DNA from: Trichopria drosophilae
Taxonomy: Eukaryota > Arthropoda > Insecta > Hymenoptera > Diapriidae
Direction: 5' to 3'
Assembly (NCBI GenBank): GCA_030407085.1
Contig: CM059587.1
Span: 24,649,001-24,713,000, forward strand
DNA length: 64,000 nt
Part shown: positions 1-10,511 of the stretch, piece after piece
How the letters are laid out: the number at the start of each line of letters is the position of its first letter
Numbering within the stretch: the first letter of the stretch is position 1
The notes under the pieces: model-generated
Told to the model about the DNA's origin: nothing
Databases searched by the model: none
Seen by the model: the letters and a program-made list of their open reading frames with translations, nothing else
Translations under genes and position numbers: made by a program

Positions 1-2449
1 TCCTGCTGTACAAAAAAGTTCAGTACAAATTTCCTCTATCTTGCACCAGCTGCGAACGATTAAATAAAAGAAACAAGATTTCAAAGCAGACGCGTCGACC
101 GCCGAAATTTCATGGTTTTCTTTTAATTACGTTCGCGTTGTATATAATTATTATGTGTATAATTATTTCATTTACTTTATCATATTTTGATTGATGCGGA
201 TCAAGAATATTGCAGTAATACCGCAATATAGAAACATGAGCTGAATTAAAGATGTTAAATAATTATATATCTACTATGTAATAGATTTTTCTGCAGCTTC
301 TGTTTCTAGAGTTAAAAATATGACATTTGTACTAGACACGATAAAACAGAATTAAATTGATTTTTAATTAGAAAATGTTTGAGAAAGTGTTTTGATAATG
401 GCTGACATGAAATTCCGACGCGGTTAGCAATGGCTAGATAAAACACTCGACCCACGGGTTAAAATAAAAAACTCCTTAAAAAGAATGAATTTTAAAACTC
501 GACCTACGGGTCATCGTTAATGAAAGGCTAAATTTCTTATGGTTTGTCGTGAAATTTCCATTTTCGTTGAAATTGAAAACTTTGAAGGGACGTTTTTAAA
601 TGACAAGGCACGCGGACCAGGTTGGTCTGGTAAATTTTACTATGTACATAGATTCCATTGATTAGTATACATCAATTTCCTATATTTTAAATAAATTTAA
701 TTAGTCGTGCCAATATTACCAATATCACGTCAGCTTTTATTCTTTTTTTCACTAATCTCAACAATTATCCTTTTAAAATTTCATTTATCGGGAGAAAATG
801 ATGTGTATGAATTTGGTATTCATGTCATGATTAGCTACCGAATTGTGGAAGTTGGAGTCAAAATTCCGTAAGGGTGACTTCATACTTATAAACGGTACTG
901 CATATTTATGTAGTTTAAAAAAGTAATTAAACTCTGCACGATGGATTGGATGGATGCGGAATTAAATAAATGTATTGAATTCTTCATATTTTTCATCCAT
1001 TTCAACGGCACTTTTTTCGTATGTCTGAACCGATGTTTGAAATAACACGTAACAGAACCAAAAGCAAAACACTACAGCAAGAAATACGACAAACTTTATT
1101 TCTAATAGTTTACCTAAGAATGTGTTGAGGTTATGCACGGTACGGCTACTACGCATATGCTACAAGGCACGAAAAAAATCACAGCGCGCGTTGGTAAAAG
1201 CAGACCACAGAAGCCTTTGTTCCCGGAGTGAAATGCGTCAGGGAAGATCGTACTTTCGGCTATGGGAAACAGAAAAATAATATTTTGTCATACCTGCAAA
1301 ATTTTGAAGACTCTACATGCCGGTAAAGTAACTTGAAAAGCGTCGTTAGCACAGCTGTGCTTCTGCGCATGTGCAAAGGGCGATCGCGCATTTTTTCGGC
1401 CTGCCGGGGTTTTCGATTGCACATCCGCGAATTTACATACAGATGTGACAAAAATATTATATATCTCGCGGGCGGAAACGCATTGCACACACTCGGGCGA
1501 TATTGGGGACTCTCGACTGTAAAGAATCTGCTACTTGCTTTCGGCGATTAGCAGTATTTACCCCCTTGAACCCCTCATCGCCTTCGCTGCAATTACTTCG
1601 TTTCTGCCCTAGGTACGTAATATACTATTTCGTGAAAATGGCCTGGAACTTCTGTGTTTCGGGCAAGAAATTTTTGGATGAGATGAGTAACAGCGTTGTA
1701 TAGCTAAAGGTACAAAAAGCGGAACCGTTTTTCGAAATTCCCACCCTGTCACTGTAAAATTAATAATTTTATAGAAGCGCTGTTAAAATTTCCGAAAAAT
1801 CAGTTCACAAATGCTGGGAAAACCCCAGAAATAAATTTCGTGGCTAAACTGATCTACATCTTGTTGAGACCCAGTTTAGAATCCCTTTAAGCCTAAAAAC
1901 TTACTAATAGTAATGTATACTGTGAGATATGTTTCCAGTAAAGTCGTCTGATTTGCTGTTTATCTTACATATACTTTGAGCGTTTCTAAGTCAAATGTTT
2001 AAGAATTTATTAAGTAAAAATTACATCATTTTTCGACTATAAATAATTTTGAATACATGATTGAAATTAGGTAAACTATCAAGGTTAAATTTCTGTAAAA
2101 CGAATTCCTAATATTGATATTTTTCAACTTTAGAGATTAACATCTTCGATTAAAATTCAATTACTTATAATATAGGTAAAAATAAACTTTTATTTGAAAT
2201 GTATCTAAGATTTAAAAGATTAGTTTACGTTCTGGTTATTTTGTGCTTGGGAACTTCCCAAGTTAAAAGTGTATGATATTACTCGAAAATTATATTTACT
2301 GTACTTTGATGATATAGTTTTACATTTTATGGAAACTTTTCAATGGATTATTTTGTATATAACAACTAGAAACTTTTGTTACCACCACGGTACTTGTTGC
2401 TCACATTAAAAATCATATTCATATACGAAAACTTCTTTTTTTGTTTCAG
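1..2449. other. Upstream intron sequence of the RhoGAPp190 gene
   Basis: This stretch precedes the first visible RhoGAPp190 exon and ends in a good 3' splice acceptor (pyrimidine-rich tract then TTTCAG, AG at 2448-2449). I searched for the expected preceding RhoGAP residues (the arginine-finger region, of the type YRVSG) in all frames and saw none, so the previous exon lies upstream of the window. Most of the stretch is plain AT-rich DNA. The exception is a CpG-rich block at about 1180-1620, listed separately. The short ORFs here have no recognisable domains. Confidence 0.6.
1180..1620. promoter_or_regulatory. CpG-rich intronic block with NRF1-like and E-box palindromes
   Basis: Within otherwise AT-rich intron DNA this block is visibly richer in G, C and CpG. 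It contains a 14-bp palindrome AGCACAGCTGTGCT at 1348-1361 with an E-box CAGCTG centre. Three bases further is TGCGCATGTGCA (1364-1375), one mismatch from the NRF1/erect-wing consensus YGCGCAYGCGCR. An alternative promoter or intronic enhancer of the surrounding gene would explain this, but that is inference. A decayed GC-rich transposon piece is the alternative. Confidence 0.3.
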
Positions 2450-2581
2450 ACGGTAACGTGGATATACATTCCCTGGATATTCCGGTGAACGCGGTGGCGA
2501 CGGCATTGAAGGACTTCTTTTCGAAAAGGCTACCTCCGCTGATCGACAAAGAAAGTATGAGTCAATTGGAGGACATATCGG
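2450..2581 (+). CDS. RhoGAPp190: RhoGAPp190 (p190-type Rho GTPase-activating protein), internal exon 1 of 3 in window
   Basis: This exon encodes 43 full codons of a RhoGAP domain, running from GNVDIHSLDIPVNA to MSQLEDIS. The segment VNAVATALKDFFSKRLPPLI matches the family helix that precedes the proline pair, and resembles vertebrate p190 (ARHGAP5/35), which has VNAVAGALKAFF followed by a DPLI turn. The protein stimulates GTP hydrolysis by Rho-type GTPases at the cell cortex; in flies p190 RhoGAP acts in neuronal branch stability. The exon is bounded by TTTCAG at 2444-2449 and a GTGAG donor at 2582. It starts with the last two bases of a split codon and ends with the first base of the next. 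The arginine finger and the N-terminal GTPase-like and FF domains of the family must lie upstream, outside the window. Assignment to p190 rather than another RhoGAP rests on the combined match of all three exons. Confidence 0.85.
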
Positions 2582-2964
2582 GTGAGAATGAATTGGCGGC
2601 ATCGCCCTAGCTATTTTTTGTCTTGTTTTTAGTATACTTAGAGCTGGACATTTGTTGCCTAGTTGTTAATTCTGATTTCTTTTCACGTTTCTATCTCGCT
2701 TTCTTTGGTTTTGAAAAAGGCGCTCGTGGAATCAGCAAACCGATGTCTGCGACGTGCATGAATATGGAAGGTTCGTTTTACATTACAACAAGAAACGCAT
2801 TTTTCTGGGCATTGGGCGAACAAATCCGATATTCGCTACCAGGAACGAATTTGCTTTGTTCGCTCGATGATGGAAAGAACGCGTTTCGTTATGTGTATCG
2901 TTTATTTAAGAAATGCCAGGATCGGTCTTCGCTCGTTGATAATTCGAAAACGAAATGCTTTTAG
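2582..2964 (+). other. RhoGAPp190 intron, 383 nt, GT-AG
   Basis: The donor GTGAGAATG at 2582 and acceptor TTTTAG ending at 2964 join the two exons in the correct phase (one base plus two bases giving Asp). The intron is short and contains a 113-codon open frame that ends exactly at the acceptor TAG. That frame is judged fortuitous. Confidence 0.8.
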
Positions 2965-3061
2965 ATCGAAGCGGCAGGCTGCTAGCTCTTCGCATGATGC
3001 TGACGAAGCTGAACCCCGTCAACTTTGACGTTTTGAAGTTTATTTTCCAGCATTTTGTCAA
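2965..3061 (+). CDS. RhoGAPp190: RhoGAPp190, internal exon 2 of 3 in window
   Basis: This 97-nt exon completes a split Asp codon with the previous exon and continues RSGRLLALRMMLTKLNPVNF then DVLKFIFQHFVK. It corresponds to the p190 stretch with ERLHALKEIVKKFHPVNYDV, the RhoGAP helices that pack behind the GTPase-binding face. The motif LNPVNFDVLKFIFQH is the diagnostic 'P-x-N-x-x-x-L-x-x-hhxHL' helix of the domain. The donor is AA|GTGAGT at 3062. The last two exon bases combine with the first base of the final exon to make Lys, so the reading frame is preserved through a 4.6-kb intron. There is no frame damage. Confidence 0.85.
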
Positions 3062-4385
3062 GTGAGTTATTATATTGATTTTTTAAATTTGGCTGCGTAT
3101 AAATTCAAATGTTAAACAAAAATTGCCGTTTTTCATAATAAACGTAAAAATCGCGTTTATTATAATATAATATTATAGTATAATATTATATTTAATATCT
3201 TCTGATAATTGAACTAGGCTAAGGGAGCAAATTGAAATAAATGATAATAGTTAACTGTGCGAAACATGATATTTAGTTGAATGGAGAATAGTTTCCACCC
3301 AAAGATCATCGAAGTAAATATTTATTAAATGTTAACGTTGCCAGACAGAATGAAGAATAAATTAAAAAATGTCGATTGTTAGTGGATCTTGTAACTTTGA
3401 TTACTGACACCGTAAACATTCTTAACGTTGTAATTCGCTAAATTATAACGAGTTTAACTCTTGCAAATTTCATTTGGTAAGTTTCACGCGTGCTGGAGTT
3501 TTAATCGTAAATTTTCTGGATAGAAACTAACGGCAGTTCATTTCGTCGCACATGAACGGCACGGGTATTTCGAGAAACACAGAGTTTCAAAAAAAACGTG
3601 TGATTATAATAACCATTTGTCTTTGCATAATAATGGCGCGATTTATATTAAGAAGTTCCCAGAAAATGTTGGAAGTCCAAAATATTAGATCGTTGGAGGT
3701 ATGATGATGGCTAGAGCTGGTCTTTTTTACTTTTTTATTTGGTTTCGTATACATTTTAGTCAAGAAATGCCTCCATACTGAATTCATGTTCGTTTTTAAT
3801 TTACTCATTAAAACAAGATAAAAATACCAAAGTGTTGATTGACCTTGATTATCAAAGTCAAAGATTTAATCTACTCAACATTTTTCTAACTTTTTTCGCG
3901 AAATTTTTTGTTACCGAAAGAATATTTTAAGGTGAAACATGCTGTCGATGTAAAGAAGCAAACATTTGCAATGAAATTTATTTTTAATGGATTGAAAAAT
4001 ATTAAAAATGAATTACGAAAGACGCAGTGCTAGAAAAGATTAAAACTATAATTGTTATACACAGAGAGAAAGAAAATATTTAATGAAATGATATTTTATC
4101 GTAAAGCGTTTTAACCCGTTTCGTCTTGGAATGCCGTAAATTTTGATTTCTTTTCATCTGGTGCTTTGTCAGGGAGAAAGTCACTCAATCGTTTTGATGT
4201 AACCACACCTATTATATTTTTTCTCGAACTTTCTAAATCCGGTTTCAAATTGACCATATCTGCCGAAATTTTTTTACTATGGCGGTTTAAACATAAAAAA
4301 AAACGTGAATTTTGAAAAACATTGTTCAAATAATCGTATTTTTGAACAGGAAACCGTGTTCGAATCAAACTTAAAAGCACCATTC

Positions 4386-5943
4386 AAAATGGCGGACCTC
4401 TGTGAACATTTTGTTGAATAATTTCTGGACGCTCTAACTGAAAAATTATGAGCTTGTTTTGAAAAATGCCAAGAATGAAAAATTCTTAGAATTCACCGAG
4501 AAATATAGTGGATTTTTTTTCAGATTTTTTAAATGAAGTTTTGAAACATTTTTTTCAAAATTGTTATTTTTTTTCGAAGAATTTCAAAAAAAATTTAGTG
4601 CATTCTCTGATAATTTCTAAGAGTTTCTTATTCTATGCATTTTTTCCCAAAAGTTGATAGTTTTCGAGAAAGAAAAATCTTGCAAAAAACAAAAATCAGA
4701 GAATGCACTAAATTTTTTTTCGGAATTTTTCGTAAATAAATTACAATTTTGAAAAAAGTTTTGAAAAAAAATTTCTCAAAACTTAATTTAAAAAATCTGA
4801 AAAAATTCCACCATATTTTTCAATGATTTCTAAGAACTTTGTAATGATTCGTTTTAGTACAATTTCCCGGCTAGAGTCAATTGTACTCACCAAAAACATT
4901 ATCATGAATTAAAACGCTCGATTAGAGTTTACAACATTAATTTACTTTTCAAAAAAATTTAATTTAGGGAACCAATAATTAATTATCGAGGCATTTACTT
5001 ATCAGAAATCAAGATTCATAAAAGAAACATTATTATTCATTTAAATTTAAGACAAAGAATTTACATTTTTCACAATAAAAAAATTAGAACCGAGAGAAAG
5101 AGAAATGGACGCTAGGCGTAAAAGAAACCTGATTTATATTGACGCGATCTTCACAAATTCGTCTTCAGAAGATCTTTTTTGTAGCCATTGAGTTTCCACG
5201 TGGATGAGATGGCGCCGAGTCTCTTTCACATGACGTCATTTCCTTTTCATTATTCGCATGATGATCTTGTATGGCTTTTTCGTCGACGAAGGTTGAGTTC
5301 GTGATGATGGATGGCAGGACGATTTAGGCACGAACAAAATGCATAATTTGAGAGAGGTTCACCAATTCTCGAATTAGGTTCACTTTTTTGATTGAAATAA
5401 ATCCTTACCTCCTACTTTGCCGAGGAGCAAAGTGAGCTTCTCATGGCCCCGCACTGGGCTCTCCTCGGTTCGTGCTTTTGAAACGATGAACGCCTTCGTC
5501 CGGTTCACTTCTCAACTTGGAGCAAGAGAGCGTCACCCGAGGGATTCCTTGTAGAAAGTGTCTTCCTCAACGAAAGTAGAGTCAAATGAATCTCTCCACA
5601 TGGCGTGCTCTTCCTCTCCCCTCTTTTCAACCGCGTCCGTATTCCTAAATTCCCTATCGCGGATAACAGCACAGCTTAGAAAATTACTGAGTCGCCTCTA
5701 TCCACCAATGAAAAGAGAGTACACTTTACGTGTCCTCTTTCTGATACATCGCCAGCGCTTCTGCCCATTCTCTTCCCTGTACAATTACTCGCGTTCTCTT
5801 TCTCTTCACATTCAGTCGCGGTCATCATATAAACGCATCGTTACAACTTTTCATCCTCAACAATTTTTTTAAAAAGCTCGTTTCTTTTGAGTTGGAGCGT
5901 CCAGAAATTTTTCAACAAAATTTTGGCTGAGGACCGTCATTTT
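4386..5943. mobile_element. Composite element with about 60-bp terminal inverted repeats and internal hairpin
   Basis: The left end (AAAATGGCGGACC..., then ATTTCTGGACGCTC) reappears as its reverse complement at 5870-5943 (GAGCGTCCAGAAAT, then GACCGTCATTTT). That gives terminal inverted repeats of about 60 bp with scattered mismatches. Inside, 4473-4610 and about 4700-4840 form a second inverted repeat sharing AGTGCATTCTCTGA and its complement. The 3' half (about 5100-5870) is non-repetitive and richer in GC. No transposase is visible. This is a non-autonomous DNA transposon or foldback of unknown superfamily; I could not assign a target-site duplication. Confidence 0.6.
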
Positions 5944-6030
5944 ATGGAGATTATATTGATGGTTATTTGAATTTCATCGCGGAATGGTTTTGTGTACGCT
6001 TTTTAAAGAATCATCTGCTCAATGTTACTG

Positions 6031-7462
6031 ACAAGGGTAATCCACGGTCGGGGGGTCACGATTTTTAACGGCAATTTTAAACGGAATATAAAATACGAAA
6101 TAGGTATGCTATAAAATAGAAGACTGGAATTATCGCTTTTGCAGAATAATTGAAGTTATCATGAATTTAATATTATAGAGCCACTTATTTTTTTGACGTA
6201 TCATACCATATTCTAGTCATATATGTATACGAGTAATTCCGCGATACTTTTAATATTTAGGAAACTGAACATAACCTTAATAAGTTTGGTATTCTGGATG
6301 AACAAAAAAATGTATTCATATAAAGCGGATGTAGGAAGATATCGCACAATAGTTTGCAGAACAATTTTTGCGGTCCTATTTAAAAAAGCTCATTCTTTTC
6401 CTCCGAAATACAACAAAAATATAGAGCAGTTTCTTCCAAGAACCGTTAGAAATAATATTTCACAAAATAAAATTACATTTGGGGGTAATGAGTAATATGA
6501 AAATGTGGGTAATTACGGACTCACAATACATTGAAATTAATACCTTAAAATTCCTAAAATACCTTAAAACAGTGTATTATTTTCGGAAACTAGTATAAAT
6601 ATACATTTATATGTATATACAAAAAATCAAAATAAGTTATTTCTAAAGATTCTTGTAAAAAACTGTCCTATATATTTTGAATAAGGTATTTTGCATCATT
6701 CATTCGGAAATTACAATTCTTTGGCAAACAAAGCTATTGTGTAATATCTTCCTACATCCGCTTTATATGAATATATTTTTTTGTTCATCCAGAATAGCCA
6801 ACTTATTAAGTTTATGTTCAGTTTCCTAAATATTAAAAGTATCGCGGAATTACTCGTATACATATATGACTAGAATATGGCATGATACGTCAAAAAAATA
6901 AGTGGCTCTATAATATTTAATTCATGATAACTTCAATTATTCTGCAAAAGCGATAATTTTAGTCTTCTATTTTATAGCATACCTATTTCGTATTTTATAT
7001 TGCGTCAAATATTTTTACCATTATAAAACTTTGAATACTTCTTTTTTAAATTTTCTCAAAAGGGAAAATGACCGAGCGTACTCCAAAATAGTATAAGAAT
7101 AGTGTATTATGGTACTTAAGAGAAAATCTTTTCTTGCCGCTGCCGGTTAAACTAGATTAAAGAATTTCAAATTTGCGATTACATTGAAATGGAGGGAAGG
7201 GCGCAAAAATCAATTCAATTAATTCATATAAAAATGCTTCGCATTCGACTTTTGAAATGTTTACAGAAATTCGCAGGGGGGTTACGATGCGGATGTCAGG
7301 CATTCGAATGTTTCAAGGGGAATGTATCTGATGTTCAAAAGTTGATATATATATATATATATATAATGCAATAAGAACGTAAATTTCAATAATTTACTGT
7401 ATAAAAACCAACCAAAAATTGCCATTAAAAATCGTGACCCCCTCGACCGTGGGTTCCCCTTG
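6031..7462. mobile_element. Nested foldback element with about 48-bp outer TIRs
   Basis: The outer TIRs are 6031-6079 (ACAAGGGTAATCC, then GGTCACGATTTTTAA) and the complement at 7412-7462 (TTAAAAATCGTGACC, then GGGTTCCCCTTGT). Immediately inside the left TIR begins an arm of about 270 bp (6086-6357) repeated in inverse orientation at 6730-7001. The shared text includes CTACATCCGCTTTATATG and GTATCGCGGAATTACTCG or their complements. The 6223-6495 ORF is largely arm sequence and is not a gene. No transposase is seen. Confidence 0.65.
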
Positions 7463-7653
7463 TGACACAAATCGAATTGTATTAAAGATTAAAAAGTAGA
7501 TGATGTATCGTTTATTGTTAATAGTATTCTATACATTATATAAAACAAAGATTTTATTTATACAATCTCAAGAAATGTCACGTCAAAATAAACAATGGAA
7601 TTTATTTAAAGTTTTTAATGGTACACCAACAGACAAATTTAATCTGGTTTCAG

Positions 7654-7852
7654 GGTTGCGGAGAACTGCAAGCTAAACAGCATGGACAGCAAAAATCTGG
7701 CGATTTGCTGGTGGCCGACGCTGCTGCCGATCGAATTCAACGACCTGGCGAGGTTCGAAGCCATGAGGCCGTACTTAGAAGACGTCGTGCAAACGATGAT
7801 CGACCAATATCCCTTTCTTTTCTGCAATAAAGAGGCCATTGTCATGGTTTAG
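7654..7852 (+). CDS. RhoGAPp190: RhoGAPp190, last coding exon with stop codon
   Basis: This is the final exon: one base completes Lys, then 65 codons starting VAENCKLNSMDSKNLAICWW, then TAG at 7850-7852. The stretch NLAICWWPTLL is the RhoGAP motif 'N-L-A-x-x-x-x-P-T-L' containing the conserved Asn and Pro, and matches p190 NLSICFWPTLM. The following LEDVVQTMIDQYPFLFCNKE is the terminal RhoGAP helix (p190: VVETFIQQCQFFFYN). The protein ends a few residues after the domain with EAIVMV, so this form has almost no C-terminal tail. The acceptor is GGTTTCAG, and the frame is continuous with the two upstream exons. I am confident of RhoGAP and rather confident of the p190 subfamily. Confidence 0.88.
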
Positions 7853-10511
7853 TGAACGCGTGGCTGGGCGAACGCAAACCAAACATAATGCAAAAAAAAA
7901 ACAGAGTCAAAATGAAACTAGAGGACGAACGAACGAACAAAAAACGAACAAAGAATGACAACAGAAGAAAAAAATTTAGCGAGATAGAACGAAATGGTGA
8001 AATGTCGCGAAATAATCTCTTACTTGTATAGCACACGAAAGGCGCAAATGGTGTATAATTTATCTTCCCTCGACGCATTTCTCGACGCGCGATAACTCGT
8101 TTCAGCTTAATTGTAATTGTAAAGCCCTTTGTTTCTCGTCGTAGCACGTGTACGATACGATTAGTTTAGCTGGGAGCCTAGCAGGGAGACTTTTGATGGA
8201 AACAAAAAAAAAAAAAAGTAAGCAAGCGAAGAAGCAGAAAGTCGATGCTGCAGAGGGGGGACGAAGGTTACGAAAGATGCAAAAGACACGAGAGGGAAGG
8301 GAGGAGACAAGACTTATTTCAATGAGATTTTTTGTTTGTGACGCGAAAATGCTTCTGGCATGGAGGCGAGCGGAATCATAATAGTGTGCATGTGTCATGT
8401 TGGATGTATACGGTGGCGGTGTATTCATTAGCATGTATTTAGCGCCGTCGTGGTCATCGTTGCCGTTGTCGCCGCCATCGCCAATACGGCGGCACGTTCG
8501 TAGACGCTAACGTCGAAACTCAGCGGTAACTTTTAAGCCGTCGGTGTCGCTTTATCAATCGCCAATGAGATACCGTTCCAATTCCATTTCTCACTCGATA
8601 AACGCTCAGTCTTTCCTTCGGTCAATTTTGTACCATTATCCGAAACTCCGCTTGGAGCGCTTTTTATAGACTTTTTTACTAACGAATGTGAATGTTGTAC
8701 TAAGTTTTGTTTCTGGCTTTAGTATTTGCTTTGACTGTTTTTCAACACCGAGTACCACCTTATTATATGCATTAAGGATAACTAGGAAAGAGTTTCTAGA
8801 TACTTGGTCGAGTTTTGATAACCTTACAAGATTGTCCGTCGAAACGATGCGCAAAAATCATTCCAAAATTCCGCGATTATCGGAGCATTCCGAGAGAGGG
8901 AGGGAGGGTCGTTCGTTTGTACTCAACGAGTCGTATTTAAGGAGTATTAATACGGTTAAAAGGGCGGAGAAAATGACTTTTATGTGTTTTTTTTTTTTTT
9001 TTTTTTTTTTGTTGGAAATCAGTAATCCGTAAAACCGCGAATGAAACTCGATGTGTGCTTTTTACCTTTGAGGATGAAAGGTCGCGGGGCTTGCAGTGAA
9101 ATCGACTTTTTCGGTTTCGTTTGTTCGCGCGACGCGCGGATCTCAGTATTAATTTGTTCCCTGCTTCTGCGCGCTACGAAAAATCTGTGCCATTCGTCGT
9201 TCGCTACGTCGGGGATTTTCCGAGTTCTCATCGTTATCGTACCAACAGTGGAGATTCTTAATCATCGAACATCGCAGCAATGTACGCTGCGATATTTTTA
9301 AACATTAGAGAGGCGTTTAGACGACTTTTATACGGTTTTAGACGTGGTTTTTAGTAACGACTCGAGACGTTTTCGAAACGCTCGAACGAAGTCCTAGACT
9401 AGAGGCGTTTTGCAAATTCGCGCGGGACTTGGAAACTCTTTTAGACGATTCGTGCAATCGACATTTTTGTATCTTTTTTATAAGCGGTAAAGAGGAGTCG
9501 ACCCCTAACATTTCTAACGATAAATAGTGAGATTTTTATATACTAGAGATTTTTTAAACATAGGTATTGTTTTAATTGCGTCTTCTTTTTATATAACGCG
9601 ATTACGATTCATCCGTTAGGAATTTCCACTGGTTCGGTACGATATTAATTTATTTTTAGGTTGGGATTCGAATGTTCGAAGCTATCGATTACTTTTAGCG
9701 GATTTGTACGAATCGACCAGTTCGATATGTAAAGTTTATCGATCACTCGAATCGATCGATTCGACGTTTGTGTTTTTTTAAGTTTTTATTGTCGATCTCG
9801 AAAAATATCGCCGAATCGCGAGCGAACTGCTTGATAAATATCAGGTTTCCTTTGGTTGTCGGCGTTCCCTTTAGGAGCGATTTCACTCAGCAAAGTGCGC
9901 AATCGCGATACGAAGCGAAACATGGAGGAAGGCGTGTCTGTGTCATAAGTCATAATTATAGTCGCGATTTTCCTAGTGATTTATTAAGGATAATAACGAT
10001 AATAAGGATAGTGACAGTCGTGAAGCTTTGCAGTCGCGATTCTGCGCGGCAATTTCCAACTCTTTCCCCGGTTTTTGTCGAAAACCGAGATTTTATACAT
10101 TCGTACGTAATATTATACACACCGTGACGGTGGCGGACTTGCCGGGTTCGCCGGAGAACGACACGAGCCTAATAGCGGGACACCGCATTCGCATAGTTGT
10201 TTTAACGTTTTCCTTTTCTCGAATCGCGCGGGATTCAATTCTGCCGAATTCGGTCGTTTTGGCGCCCCCTCCCGGACTTGCGCATCTGCATTCCTCGACT
10301 GTCCCCGTCAGAAGACTCGGACACTTTCAATTATATCGCTTTTTATATCCTTTTTGTAAATATTTTGTCATTTTCTTGGGTCTTTCTGCATTGAAAGAAA
10401 AAACGTCTTTTAGTATATTTACAAAACACTACATGAACATTTACCGTGGTGATGAACATTAAGATACTTAGGTTATCGACCTAACCTCAAATTTGAAATA
10501 GTATAAATAAA
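7853..10511 (+). other. Probable long 3' UTR of RhoGAPp190
   Basis: After the stop codon the sequence stays CpG-rich and lacks interspersed inverted repeats until about 10.45 kb, unlike the AT-rich DNA beyond. This suggests a constrained transcribed region. A canonical AATAAA lies at 10506-10511. A Pumilio-type TGTAAATA lies at 10355-10362. A homopolymer T run occupies about 8987-9010 and an A run about 8204-8217. Several 60-144 codon ORFs on both strands show no domain, and their amino-acid mix looks like translated CpG-rich noncoding DNA. The extent is inference; another CpG-rich stretch with AATAAA at 12040-12045 could mean a still longer UTR. Confidence 0.45.

Larger units (their letters stand above)
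3062..7653 (+). other. RhoGAPp190 last intron, 4.6 kb, with nested repeat elements
   Basis: The intron runs from GTGAGTTA at 3062 to GGTTTCAG at 7646-7653. It holds two long composite inverted-repeat elements (4386-5943 and 6031-7462), which account for about two thirds of its length, plus plain AT-rich sequence. A (TA)n run lies at about 7345-7366. No additional in-frame exon of the RhoGAP domain is expected here, because the flanking exons join without missing residues. Confidence 0.8.

Noticed and set aside
2623..2964. 113-codon plus-strand ORF between the first two RhoGAP exons
   Set aside because: It lies in the intron, ends exactly at the acceptor TAG, has no domain, and the flanking exons join in phase to give an uninterrupted RhoGAP domain without it.
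9768..10462. 119- and 144-codon overlapping ORFs
   Set aside because: They lie in the CpG-rich putative 3' UTR, overlap in different frames and have no recognisable motif.
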